Shown in pieces: positions 1 to 7,832 of a DNA stretch of 22,124 nucleotides. This stretch comes from an uncultured Ellagibacter sp. Its GTDB lineage: Bacteria; Actinomycetota; Coriobacteriia; Coriobacteriales; Eggerthellaceae. The notes under the pieces are model-generated. The model worked only from the letters and a program-made list of their open reading frames with translations, did no database searches and had not been told where the DNA came from. The position numbers and the translations under genes were made by a program. Numbering within the stretch: the first letter of the stretch is position 1; the number at the start of each line of letters is the position of its first letter. The DNA lies in NCBI GenBank assembly GCA_934654815.1, contig CAKUGU010000038.1, positions 1 to 22,124 of the forward strand. Reading direction: 5' to 3'.

Positions 1-253
1 GCTCCCGTCGCCGCCCTCCCTCTCGGGCCGCGGCGCGAAGATGTATACTACCCGCACTCCCCTGGGGCGTCAAGGGGGATCGGGGGGATTTTCCGGGAGG
101 CTTCCTCGGAATCCGGGCGTTTTCCCAGTGTTACCTGGGAAAACGCTGTTCCCCGCCGCTTTTGGGCGCTTCACAGTTCCTCCACAACTTGCGAGATAAC
201 CAGCCGGAGCGCGAAAATGCGGGCATTTGCAGGCAACAATGGAACTCGACGCG
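1..253. other. Non-coding stretch downstream of ispH
   Basis: No convincing gene is visible. Open frames here are antisense shadows of ispH or lack coding-like codon use. The only structure seen is the perfect hairpin at 117-146. G-runs around 75-88 are unexplained. The next gene of the chromosome would lie beyond the window edge. Confidence 0.5.
117..146 (-). terminator. Perfect 12-bp hairpin, possible terminator of the ispH operon
   Basis: GCGTTTTCCCAG at 117-128 is exactly complementary to 135-146, with a 6-nt loop. It lies 108 nt after the ispH stop codon and is the first strong dyad beyond the operon. No T-run follows on either strand, so an intrinsic terminator is only one reading. A transcript-end stabilising hairpin or a short interspersed palindrome are alternatives. 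Confidence 0.4.
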
Positions 254-1090
254 TTACCACGATCGCAGACGCTGCTCGACCGCTGCTATCTGGTCTTCCG
301 GAGTGCTCGCCCCCGCGGTGATGCCGACGGTTTCGCAACCGTCGAACCAGGAGCGGTCGAGCTCCTCGGCGCTTTCTATATGGTGGGTATTGCCGCACAC
401 CGCCGCGCAGATTTCCGCGAGCCTCGTCGTGTTCGAGGAATTGCGCCCGCCGATCACGACCATCGCGTCGACGGCCCTTGCAAGGTCGGCGGCCGATTCC
501 TGACGTTCGCGCGTCGCGAGGCAGACCGTGTCCTTCACCTCGACCTCGACGGGGAGCTCGCCCAGCGCCGAGAGCACATCGGCGAGCGCCTCGCGCGTTT
601 GGGTGGTCTGCACGACGACGCCGACCTTGCCTTCAAGGTGCGCCGGCACATCGGCGGCCGACCCCGCGACGACGACGCGGCCGCCCGCCTCCGTCGCATA
701 GGCGACGAGACCCTCCACCTCGGGGTGACCCGCCTCCCCCACGACCACGACCTGTCCGCAGCTTCGCGCAAGGCGCGCCGCAGCTTTCTGCGCGCGGGCA
801 ACATGGGGGCACGTCGCGTCGACGATGGGAAGACCGCGAGCCTCGATGGCGCGCCGCACGTTCGGGGTGACCCCATGGCTGCGGATGATGATCGTGCCCG
901 TTTGCGCCTCGGCGGGCGCGTCGACCGCCCGGATCCCCCGGCGGGCAAGCTCCGAGACGACGTGCGGGTTGTGGATGAGCGGCCCGAGCGTGGACGCGCC
1001 GCCCTCGTCGTTCGCCGTTTGGAGCGCCATGTCGAGCGCACGCTGCACGCCGTAGCACGCGCCCGCCCGTTTCGCGCGAATCACCTTCAT
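254..1090 (-). CDS. ispH: 4-hydroxy-3-methylbut-2-enyl diphosphate reductase (IspH/LytB)
   Basis: This enzyme catalyses the last step of the MEP isoprenoid pathway, reducing HMBPP to IPP and DMAPP with a cytosolic [4Fe-4S] cluster. The 278-aa product has the three cluster cysteines at the expected places: C12 in GACYGV, C94 in DATCPHV and C190 in KDTVCLAT. It also has SHGV (residues 71-74), the substrate-binding GGRNSSNT near 218-225, and the C-terminal GITAGASTPE. The start was set at the ATG at 1088-1090, because upstream in-frame codons lie inside plsC and translate to basic non-IspH sequence. It begins 1 nt after the plsC stop, so it is almost certainly co-transcribed and translationally coupled. 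It is the last gene of the operon in this window. Confidence 0.96.
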   Translation of the reverse strand: MKVIRAKRAGACYGVQRALDMALQTANDEGGASTLGPLIHNPHVVSELARRGIRAVDAPAEAQTGTIIIRSHGVTPNVRRAIEARGLPIVDATCPHVARAQKAAARLARSCGQVVVVGEAGHPEVEGLVAYATEAGGRVVVAGSAADVPAHLEGKVGVVVQTTQTREALADVLSALGELPVEVEVKDTVCLATRERQESAADLARAVDAMVVIGGRNSSNTTRLAEICAAVCGNTHHIESAEELDRSWFDGCETVGITAGASTPEDQIAAVEQRLRSW

Positions 1091-1091
1091 A

Positions 1092-1955
1092 TTATGCAGC
1101 CTCGCCTTCCGGCTTCTTCTTGGACGCCTTCGCCTCTTTCGCAGCGAGGATTTCCTCGGGCGTGTGCTCGGGGATCTCATGGGCGGCGAACACGTCCGTG
1201 AAATCGCGGCCATCGGGGAAGAGCGCGACCATGTCGACCTTCTCGCGAGGGATGCGCTTCGAGAGCGCGAAGCACTCCCGCATCGCGTACCAGGAGCAGC
1301 CGTCGAGGCGGTCTTCCTTCGGGAGGAAGTCGAAGTCGCTCACGAGCAGGGGCTTTCCGAACTCGATCGTGATCTTGGGGAAATGGATGCACTTCCCCTT
1401 CTGCTTGACGTACTCGGCGTTGCGCACCGTCATGGGGAGGATGGGCGCGTGCCCCATCTTCGCGATGAACGCGGCGCCCGAATGGATTTCGGGCGTTTTC
1501 GTCCCCTTCCCGCGGCGCGTGCCCTCGGGGAGGATGCCGACGAGCTCGTTGTTCTTGAGGTTGCGCGTCGCGCGCTTGATGGCGACGCGGTCGGCGGTGT
1601 CGCGCTTGATGGGGAACGCGCCCACGCGCGAGAGGATCTGCCCTACGAGCCCGTGTGCGTTGTCGAAGAGCGACTCGCGGCCGAGCAGGCGCACCCATTG
1701 ACTCGGGCGGCACGCGAGGTACATGCAGGCCACGTCGAGGAACGACGTGTGGTTGGCGACGAGGAGCACACCCGATTTCTTGTTGAACGCGCGCAGGTTC
1801 TCGCGCCCGTCGACGCGGTAGCGGAAGCAGATCTTGAACACGAAGGCGATGATGGCCCACGCGATGTTGCCGAACCAATGGGGGATGTGCTTCTCCGTCG
1901 ACGTGCCGCCGAGGGGCATGTCCCACATTTTCTCGTAGGGAAGAAAAACGCTCAT
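1092..1955 (-). CDS. plsC: 1-acyl-sn-glycerol-3-phosphate acyltransferase (PlsC family)
   Basis: A membrane-associated acyltransferase that converts lysophosphatidic acid to phosphatidic acid in phospholipid synthesis. The 287-aa product carries the catalytic NHTSFLD block (HX4D, H69 and D74), the substrate-binding EGTR at 144-147, and the GAAFIAKMGHAPILPM block near 160-174. A hydrophobic segment at about 28-44 fits membrane anchoring. The ATG at 1955 is preceded by AAGGA with 7-nt spacing, which supports this start, although a second Met lies ten residues in. The C-terminus is long and charged, ending in a Lys/Glu-rich tail (KEAKASKKKPEGEAA). It follows cmk after a 75-nt gap holding a GC hairpin and is coupled to ispH. 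Confidence 0.92.
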   Translation of the reverse strand: MSVFLPYEKMWDMPLGGTSTEKHIPHWFGNIAWAIIAFVFKICFRYRVDGRENLRAFNKKSGVLLVANHTSFLDVACMYLACRPSQWVRLLGRESLFDNAHGLVGQILSRVGAFPIKRDTADRVAIKRATRNLKNNELVGILPEGTRRGKGTKTPEIHSGAAFIAKMGHAPILPMTVRNAEYVKQKGKCIHFPKITIEFGKPLLVSDFDFLPKEDRLDGCSWYAMRECFALSKRIPREKVDMVALFPDGRDFTDVFAAHEIPEHTPEEILAAKEAKASKKKPEGEAA

Positions 1956-1979
1956 AAGTAAGTCCTTGTCGATTGCGCC

Positions 1980-2007
1980 GGGGCGCCTGCAGCGGACAGG
2001 GCGCCCC
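1980..2007 (-). other. GC-rich hairpin between cmk and plsC
   Basis: GGGGCGCC at 1980-1987 pairs perfectly with 2000-2007 around a 12-nt loop, within the 75-nt gap between the cmk stop and the plsC start. There is no T-run, so it is unlikely to be a full terminator. It may tune mRNA stability or readthrough between the two halves of the operon. Confidence 0.4.
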
Positions 2008-2030
2008 CAAACGTGCCAGCTGACGCGCCG

Positions 2031-2714
2031 TTAGCGCTCGTTCGCCTGCGCCTTTTTCGCGAGGCCGCAGATGAAGTCGATGATTTCCTCGACCGTCTTG
2101 CCCGTCGAGTCAAGCATTTCAGCATCGTCGGCCGGCACAAGCGGCGATGCGGCGCGGGATGAGTCGATGTCGTCGCGCTTCTTGATATCGGCGAGCACCT
2201 CGTCGTAGTCGACCGACCCGATGCCGCGCTCCTCGTTCTGTTTGACGCGACGGGTCGCGCGCTCTTCGGCACTCGCCGTGAGGAAGACCTTCGCCGGCGC
2301 CTCGGGGAAGACGACGGTGCCGATGTCGCGGCCCTCTACCACGTAGTCGCCCGCGCGTCCGATGCGCTGCTGCTGGGCGACAAGCGCCTCGCGCACCGCA
2401 GGATGCGCAGCGCACGGTCCGACGGCGCGGTCGATTTCCGCCGTTCGGATGGCGTCGGTCACGTCGGCGCCTGCGATGAAGACCCGCTTCGGCGCGGGGT
2501 CGCCCGGTTCGTGCCCGAAGTCGATCTCGTTGTCGCGCGCGATCGCGCCGAGCGCCTCGGAATCGTCGAGGGACACGCCGTCGGAGAGCGCCTTCCACGC
2601 GACGGCGCGGTACATCGCCCCGGTGTCGAGGCACGAGAAGCCGAGACGCTTCGCTACTTCCTTCGCGACGGTTGATTTGCCGGCCCCCGAGGGGCCATCG
2701 ATTGCCACGATCAT
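2031..2714 (-). CDS. cmk: Cytidylate kinase
   Basis: Phosphorylates CMP and dCMP to the diphosphates in the cytosol. The 227-aa product starts MIVAIDGPSGAGKST, so the P-loop lies at residues 7-15. The CMP-binding DTGAMYRAVAW follows at 30-40, and the family block GRDIGTVVFPEAPAKVFLTAS with the following RATRR lid arginines comes later. Length is normal for bacterial Cmk. Its ATG directly abuts the aroA stop (TAAATG), a zero-gap junction that implies translational coupling. The aroA-cmk pairing is a common bacterial arrangement. Nothing is missing or odd. Confidence 0.96.
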   Translation of the reverse strand: MIVAIDGPSGAGKSTVAKEVAKRLGFSCLDTGAMYRAVAWKALSDGVSLDDSEALGAIARDNEIDFGHEPGDPAPKRVFIAGADVTDAIRTAEIDRAVGPCAAHPAVREALVAQQQRIGRAGDYVVEGRDIGTVVFPEAPAKVFLTASAEERATRRVKQNEERGIGSVDYDEVLADIKKRDDIDSSRAASPLVPADDAEMLDSTGKTVEEIIDFICGLAKKAQANER

Positions 2715-4061
2715 TTACTCTGCCAGCCTTTCTATATCGGCACGGAAATTCGGATAGCTCACGCGCACGGCCTCGAAATCGCGGACGCGCACCGGAGCGT
2801 GCCCGGTGAACCCGACGAGAGACCAGGTCATCGCGAGACGGTGGTCGCCGAGCGAGTCGAAGAGCACGCCTTCGGGCACCTTGAAGCCGGGCTTGCCCTC
2901 GATGTGGAGGTCGTCGCCCTCGGACCAGGCGCGCACGCCGACGAGCGCAAGGCCGTCGATGATGGCGGCAAGGCGGTCGGTTTCCTTCACGCGCAGCTCG
3001 CCGACCTCGTGGAAGACGGTTTCGCCTTCGGCATGCGCGGCGACCAAAGCGAGCACCGGGACCTCGTCGACGAGGGAGGCGATTTCGCGCCCTTCGACCT
3101 CGCACGAATGGAGATGGGGCGTGTAGGAGACCGAGACAGTGCCGCACGGCTCCTCGCCGGTGGTGCCCGCAGGCGTCGTCGACACGTCGGCGCCCATGCG
3201 CTCGAGGACGCGCACGAACCCGATGCGGGCGGGGTTGAGGCTCACGTTCTCGATATGCACGGCGCTTCCCGGCATGATGGCCGCGGCGCATGCGGCGAAC
3301 GCGGCCGACGATGGATCGCCCGGAACGTCGACGTCGCAAGCATGAAGGCGCTGCCCACCCGCGACGGACGCCTCGCCGGGAGCCGCGTCGACGCGCACGC
3401 CGAAACCGGGGAGCATGAGCTCGGTGTGGTTGCGGGAGGGGGCGGGCTCGTGCACGCAGGTAGTGCCGGAAGCGAAGATACCTGCAAGGAGGATCGCCGT
3501 TTTGAGCTGGGCTGATGCGACGGGAGAGTCGTAGTCGAGCGCGCGCAGGGAACGCGTGCCCGCAATCGCGAGCGGCAAGGTCTTCGCGCCCTCGGGCGTG
3601 AAGCGCGCGCCCATGAGCTCGAGCGGATCGGCGATGCGGCGCATCGGTCGGCGGCGCAAAGAGGAGTCGCCGGTAAGGTCGACCGAGACGTCCCATGGGG
3701 CGAGCACGCCCATGAGCAGGCGCACCGTCGTCCCCGAGTTCCCGCAATCGATGAGGCCCGCGGGTTGCGCCGGGCCGCGCTCGCCCCACCCCATCACCGT
3801 GCCGGCGAGGCTGCCGTCGGGCTGTTTCTCGAGCGAGACCTTTGCGCCGAGGGCGCGTACGGCGCCGATCGACGAGCGCACATCGGCGGAATCGAGCACG
3901 CCCGAAAGGTGCGACGTGCCTTCGGCCATGGCCGAGAAAAGCACCGCGCGGTGCGAGATGGACTTGTCGCCCGGGACGCGCACGGCGCCGCGCAACGGGT
4001 TCGCGAGCGGCTCGATGGCCGTGACGGGCGCTTCGGCGGCCACGGTTTCGCTAGTCGACAT
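2715..4061 (-). CDS. aroA: 3-phosphoshikimate 1-carboxyvinyltransferase (EPSP synthase)
   Basis: Joins shikimate-3-phosphate and PEP in the shikimate pathway toward chorismate. The 448-aa product shows VPGDKSISHRA (29-39, PEP/S3P-binding K33, S34, R38), GNSGTTVRLLMG (107-118), the RRRPM block at 136-140, SAQLK (183-187), the catalytic-Asp region LVDEVPVLAL and VKETDR near the C-terminus. The GNSGTT and SAQxK wording is closer to the Gram-positive type than to the enterobacterial enzyme, but glyphosate behaviour cannot be read from this. The ATG at 4059-4061 lies inside the end of tyrA (11-nt overlap) and has AAGGAG 7 nt upstream. TyrA and AroA being adjacent ties together the two ends of aromatic amino acid synthesis. 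Confidence 0.96.
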   Translation of the reverse strand: MSTSETVAAEAPVTAIEPLANPLRGAVRVPGDKSISHRAVLFSAMAEGTSHLSGVLDSADVRSSIGAVRALGAKVSLEKQPDGSLAGTVMGWGERGPAQPAGLIDCGNSGTTVRLLMGVLAPWDVSVDLTGDSSLRRRPMRRIADPLELMGARFTPEGAKTLPLAIAGTRSLRALDYDSPVASAQLKTAILLAGIFASGTTCVHEPAPSRNHTELMLPGFGVRVDAAPGEASVAGGQRLHACDVDVPGDPSSAAFAACAAAIMPGSAVHIENVSLNPARIGFVRVLERMGADVSTTPAGTTGEEPCGTVSVSYTPHLHSCEVEGREIASLVDEVPVLALVAAHAEGETVFHEVGELRVKETDRLAAIIDGLALVGVRAWSEGDDLHIEGKPGFKVPEGVLFDSLGDHRLAMTWSLVGFTGHAPVRVRDFEAVRVSYPNFRADIERLAE

Positions 4062-5223
4062 GGGTGTACTCCTTCGGGGTCAGCGGATTGAACGACACCG
4101 AGAAGCCGGCTCCGATGAGCTTGGAGGAGAGGTTGCCGATGTCGCCCTCGTCGGTGAGGACGAGCGAGAGCACCGCTCGGTCCTCGGTAATGTGGTCGAT
4201 GTCGATCGACTGGATGTTGCAGCCCGCCGAGCTCGCGATCGTGGTGACCTCGGCGACCACGCCCTTGCGATCCGACATGGGGATGCGCACTTCGAGGAGC
4301 TTGTCGGTGGAGGGCACCCACGCGGCAGGGAGCGCGCGGCGCGCGTCGGCGGCTTCGGCGAGCAGGCGCGTCGTCTGCTCGCGGTCGCGGTTCTCGATGG
4401 CGCTGGCGAAATCGCCGACGATGCCCTGCATCTCGCGCAGCCCCGACGCGAGCGCGTCGGCATTGTCGAACGCGATGCCGCACCAGAGCTTCGCGGACCC
4501 GGCGGCGATACGCGTGGAGTCCTTGAAGCCGCCGGCGGCGAGGCGCATGAGGGACTGCTGGGCGTCGGCGTGGCGGCTCGCGAGCTGCATGAGGGACGCG
4601 GCGACGATATGCGGCACATGGCTGACCACGGCCACCGCACGGTCGTGTTCCTCGGGGGCGAGCGCTACCACGCGCGCGCCGAAGCTCGTGATGAGTTCGT
4701 GCAGGCGTTGGAAATGCTCGGGCGGCGTATCGGGATCGGGGCAGAGGATCCAGTTCGCGCCTTCGAACAGGTCGGCGCGGGCGCCGTCGATGCCGTTCTT
4801 CTCGGAGCCGGCCATGGGATGCCCCGGCACGTAATTATGCTTATGCGGCAGGATCTCGGCGGCCGCCTTAAGGATGTGGGATTTCGTGGAAAGCGTGTCG
4901 GTCACGACGCCGCGATAGCCCCATTCGGCGAGGCGCTCGAGGTAGCCGTCGACCGCGGCCACCGGGGTTGCGAGGACGACGAGCTCGGCTTTCGTCTTCA
5001 CGAAGTTCGCGAACGCCTCGCCGTCGGGGGCGCCGGCCTCGTGCACCCAGCCGCGCGCCACCGCTTCCCCGCAGCTGCGCGCGTCGACGTCGACGCCGAA
5101 AAGCTCGATGCCGGGGTCGGTCTTCGCGATGGACGCCGCGAGCGACGCGCCGATAAGCCCCAGCCCGACGATCGCGATGCGGTCGAAGCCGTGGGGCTGA
5201 GAGGTTGTCTGTTCATCGGACAT
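4051..5223 (-). CDS. tyrA: Prephenate dehydrogenase with C-terminal ACT domain
   Basis: Oxidatively decarboxylates prephenate to 4-hydroxyphenylpyruvate for tyrosine synthesis. In the 390-aa product, the Rossmann dinucleotide motif IVGLGLIG is at 18-25, an NAD-type acidic end of beta-2 is seen in GVDVDARS, HPMAGSEKNG is at 135-144, and the conserved SHVPHIVAASL helix is at 201-211. A C-terminal ACT domain (about 309-372) begins LLEVRIPMSDRKGVVAEV and is the likely site of tyrosine feedback control. A 60-nt gap with a weak hairpin separates it from rluB. Its ribosome site is weak (AAGG), while the next gene, aroA, starts inside its 3' end. Confidence 0.94.
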   Translation of the reverse strand: MSDEQTTSQPHGFDRIAIVGLGLIGASLAASIAKTDPGIELFGVDVDARSCGEAVARGWVHEAGAPDGEAFANFVKTKAELVVLATPVAAVDGYLERLAEWGYRGVVTDTLSTKSHILKAAAEILPHKHNYVPGHPMAGSEKNGIDGARADLFEGANWILCPDPDTPPEHFQRLHELITSFGARVVALAPEEHDRAVAVVSHVPHIVAASLMQLASRHADAQQSLMRLAAGGFKDSTRIAAGSAKLWCGIAFDNADALASGLREMQGIVGDFASAIENRDREQTTRLLAEAADARRALPAAWVPSTDKLLEVRIPMSDRKGVVAEVTTIASSAGCNIQSIDIDHITEDRAVLSLVLTDEGDIGNLSSKLIGAGFSVSFNPLTPKEYTHVD

Positions 5224-5249
5224 GCGGATTGCCTTTTCTTCTTCTCGCG

Positions 5250-5272
5250 CCTGCGGCCCCTGTGGCTGCAGG
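5250..5272 (-). other. Short hairpin in the rluB-tyrA gap
   Basis: CCTGCGGCC at 5250-5258 faces GGCTGCAGG at 5264-5272 across a 5-nt loop. On the transcribed minus-strand RNA one pair in the 9-bp stem is a mismatch. It is too weak to call a terminator and lies just upstream of the tyrA ribosome site, so it could modestly tune tyrA translation. Confidence 0.25.
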
Positions 5273-5283
5273 ACGGCGATGGA

Positions 5284-6120
5284 TTATTGTACCCCGTCTT
5301 CGCCTGCGCATGCCCGGCGAAGCGCGTCGACTTCGGGCCCGGAAAGCTCGCGCCACGAACCGCGGGCGAGATTTCCCAGGTCGAGCGGCCCGAACGACGC
5401 GCGATGGAGCGCGATGACGGGATGCCCCACCGCTTCGAGCATGCGGCGCACCTCGCGCTTGCGCCCTTCGCGCAAGCCGACGAGCACGTAGCTTCCCGTC
5501 TTCTCGCGCACCGCGCGGGAGCGCTTGCCAGTGTGCGACGCGGCAAACCCGCCCGCCCCCTCGCCGGTGCCGATGGCGCGCGCCGCCCACGAAGCGTCCT
5601 CGCCGCGCAGAAGCTCGGCGCGCGCGGGAAGCGTCATGCCGTCCGAAAGACGAACGCCGCGGCGGAGCCTTTCGAGGGCGCGAGCGTCGGGCGAGCCCTC
5701 GACGAGCGCGATGTAGCGCTTCTCGACGTGGCGACGCGGATGGAGCAGCGCGTTGCCGAGTTCGCCGTCGGTCGTGAAGAGCAGAAGCCCCGTCGTGTCG
5801 CGATCAAGCCTTCCAACAGGGAAGACGCCGGGGAAACGGTCGGTCGGCACGAGGTCGGCGACTGTGGCGCGGCCCTGCGGGTCGTCCATGGTGGTAACGT
5901 AGCCGGCCGGCTTGTGGAGCATGATCGTCGTATGCTCGGGCACCAGACGGATGGGCACTCCCCCGTCGACGCGCACTTCGCACGCGTCAGGATCGACAGA
6001 GACACCGAGCTCGGCCACGACGCCGTCGACGGTGACGCGCCCCGCCGTGATGAGATCCTCGGCGTGGCGGCGGCTCGCGACGCCTGCGCGCGCGAGGAAT
6101 TTCTGGAGTCGCATGACCAT
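5284..6120 (-). CDS. rluB: RluB/RsuA-family rRNA pseudouridine synthase
   Basis: Isomerises a uridine in ribosomal RNA, in this family usually 23S helix 89 (RluB) or 16S (RsuA). The 278-aa product has an N-terminal S4 RNA-binding domain (about 3-50; RLQKFLARAGVASRRHAE) and a catalytic domain with GRLDRDTTGLLLFTTDG at 103-119. D106 is the nucleophilic aspartate expected in the RLD motif. GRKREVRRML comes later, the usual RNA-contact helix. The neighbourhood scpA-scpB-rluB is the classic Gram-positive and actinobacterial context of RluB, which is why that name is preferred over RsuA. The start is the ATG at 6120, although the Met two codons later is equally possible. It lies 3 nt from scpB. Confidence 0.9.
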   Translation of the reverse strand: MVMRLQKFLARAGVASRRHAEDLITAGRVTVDGVVAELGVSVDPDACEVRVDGGVPIRLVPEHTTIMLHKPAGYVTTMDDPQGRATVADLVPTDRFPGVFPVGRLDRDTTGLLLFTTDGELGNALLHPRRHVEKRYIALVEGSPDARALERLRRGVRLSDGMTLPARAELLRGEDASWAARAIGTGEGAGGFAASHTGKRSRAVREKTGSYVLVGLREGRKREVRRMLEAVGHPVIALHRASFGPLDLGNLARGSWRELSGPEVDALRRACAGEDGVQ

Positions 6121-6123
6121 GGG

Positions 6124-7023
6124 CTACTCGTCTTCCGTCTCGAACACGAGGTCGTCGAAGTCGACCTTGTCGACGACCCCGAACGCCGACCCCATCGCTC
6201 GGGCGAGCGCATCCTGGGCGCTCTCGCCGGCCGCGCCAGCCTCACTGGCCTCGCCAGCCGCGTCAGGCGCGCCGCCAGCTTGCCCAAGATCGAGTTTCCC
6301 CTGGTCGCCAAGCGCTTCAGGTGCGGTATGCCCCGCGAGCGCCGCACCGGGGGCCGCGCCGCTCATGGCGCCCTCATCGTCATCGTAGACGACGCGATCG
6401 AGCACGTCTCCCTCGTCGGGCTTGGAAAGCGCCGCGCCCGACGCCTCGCGAGACGTCGACAAGCGCTCGTAGATGAGCGCGCGGGTGGAATCGTCGGGCG
6501 CGAAATCCGCAAGGTCGGGCAAATCGGCGACGGAGCGCAGGCCGAATTTCTCAAGGAACGCGCGCGTCGTTGCATAGAGCATCGGGTTGCCGGGGGCATC
6601 GGAGGCCCCTGCCTCGCGCACGAGCCCCTTTTCCATGAGTGAGTTGATGGAGCTGTCGGAGTTCACGCCGCGCACGCTCGCCACCTGCGCGCGCGTGGCC
6701 GGCTGGGTGTAGGCGACGATCGCGAGCGTTTCGAGGGCTGCCTGCGAGAGCTTGCGAGTATCCCAGGAGAGCACGTATTTCTCGAGGAGTTCGTGGTAGG
6801 CAGGGTGCGTGTAGAGGCGCCACCCGCCCGCGACCTCGCGCAGTTGGATGCCGCGGTTCTCCGACTCGAGCTTGTCGCGCAGATCGACGAGCGCGCTCTC
6901 GACCTCGCGCGGGTCGACCTCGAGCATGTCGGCAAGCGCGATGGTGCCGACAGGCTCGTCGGTCACGAACAGCATCGCCTCGATCGCGCCTTGAATCTGG
7001 CTGTGGTCAAGTCCTTCGAACAT
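6124..7023 (-). CDS. scpB: Segregation and condensation protein ScpB with long C-terminal tail
   Basis: ScpB is the winged-helix (kite) subunit of the SMC-ScpAB condensin that compacts and segregates the chromosome. Residues 1 to about 178 match the family: IQGAIEAMLFVTDEPV at the start, then the second winged helix with LSQAALETLAIVAYTQPATRAQV and RGVNSDSSINSLMEKGLV. At 299 aa it is about 100 residues longer than usual. The extra part (about 179-299) is Ala/Gly/Glu-rich and acidic, looks disordered, and ends in a more hydrophobic acidic patch (VDKVDFDDLVFETEDE). A strong GAGGAGG site sits 7 nt before the ATG, inside the end of scpA (2-nt gap), so the pair is coupled. Confidence 0.94.
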   Translation of the reverse strand: MFEGLDHSQIQGAIEAMLFVTDEPVGTIALADMLEVDPREVESALVDLRDKLESENRGIQLREVAGGWRLYTHPAYHELLEKYVLSWDTRKLSQAALETLAIVAYTQPATRAQVASVRGVNSDSSINSLMEKGLVREAGASDAPGNPMLYATTRAFLEKFGLRSVADLPDLADFAPDDSTRALIYERLSTSREASGAALSKPDEGDVLDRVVYDDDEGAMSGAAPGAALAGHTAPEALGDQGKLDLGQAGGAPDAAGEASEAGAAGESAQDALARAMGSAFGVVDKVDFDDLVFETEDE

Positions 7024-7025
7024 CG

Positions 7026-7820
7026 TTATTCCTCCTCGCCCACCGATGTGAGCGCGTCGTCGCCCGTCAAATCGAGCTCGCCTGAACCCTCGATGTAGTC
7101 GATCGAGATGTCGCCGAACGTTTCTTCCTGCTCAAGGCGCACCATGGACCGCTTGTACAGCTCGAGCACCGCGAGAAACGTGACGACCACGACCGGTGTG
7201 GGCGTTCGCTCGTTCACGAGCTCGGAGAAGCGCAGGTGCTTCTTGTTGGCGATGCGCTGGTGGATGGCCCGCACGTGCGTTTCCACGGGAATGGGCTTGG
7301 CGGCGATGTGCTCGCTTTCGAGCAGGAACACGTCGCGGCGAGCCATGGCACGGGCGCACGTGAGCGCGAGGCTGTCGAGCGTCACGTCTTTCAGGTAGTC
7401 GGGCATGAGGTTCAGAAAACACGCGTCAGGGCCGAAGGGACGCGTGCGCATACGGCCCTCGGCGATGAAGCGGGTATGGAGCGCAGCGGCGGCGTTCTTG
7501 TACTGCTTGTACGTGAGCAGCCGTTCGACCAGGATGTCGCGCGCCTCATTGGGGGAAAGCTCGGCGATGTCGTCGTCGATTTCCTCTTCCTGCGAGGGAA
7601 TGAGGCTTTGCGCCTTGATCTCGAGCAGTGTCGAGGCAACGAGCAGAAAGTCGCTCGCCACGTCGAGATCGAGGTTCTTCATACGCGTGACCTCGGCTAA
7701 GTACTGGTCGGCGATTTCGGTGATGGAGATGGCCCCGATGTCGACCTTCTGGCGGCTAACCAGATAAAGGAGCAGGTCAAACGGCCCCTCGAAGCTTGCG
7801 GTTCGAACTTTGTACGACAC
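7026..7820 (-). CDS. scpA: Segregation and condensation protein ScpA (kleisin)
   Basis: ScpA is the kleisin that bridges the SMC heads and binds ScpB. The 264-aa product opens with the family block YKVRTASFEGPFDLLLYLVSRQKVDI, followed by ITEIADQYLAEV. A central region contains LLEIKAQSLIPSQEEE, and a C-terminal winged helix (FLAVLELYKRSMVRLEQEETFGDI) binds the SMC head. The start is GTG (7818-7820) with AAGGAG 8 nt upstream. The M50 gene ends 12 nt before it and scpB starts 2 nt after it. Length is typical and nothing is missing. Confidence 0.95.
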   Translation of the reverse strand: MSYKVRTASFEGPFDLLLYLVSRQKVDIGAISITEIADQYLAEVTRMKNLDLDVASDFLLVASTLLEIKAQSLIPSQEEEIDDDIAELSPNEARDILVERLLTYKQYKNAAAALHTRFIAEGRMRTRPFGPDACFLNLMPDYLKDVTLDSLALTCARAMARRDVFLLESEHIAAKPIPVETHVRAIHQRIANKKHLRFSELVNERTPTPVVVVTFLAVLELYKRSMVRLEQEETFGDISIDYIEGSGELDLTGDDALTSVGEEE

Positions 7821-7832
7821 GATCGCGCTCCT

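Noticed and set aside
1091..1213. Longer ispH start at 1213
   Set aside because: The extra residues are basic and lie inside plsC. The ATG at 1090 gives C12 in the position normal for IspH.
3556..6642. Very long plus-strand open frame opposite aroA, tyrA, rluB and scpB
   Set aside because: It is antisense to four well-recognised genes and arises from their GC-rich codon pattern. Its translation has no family features.
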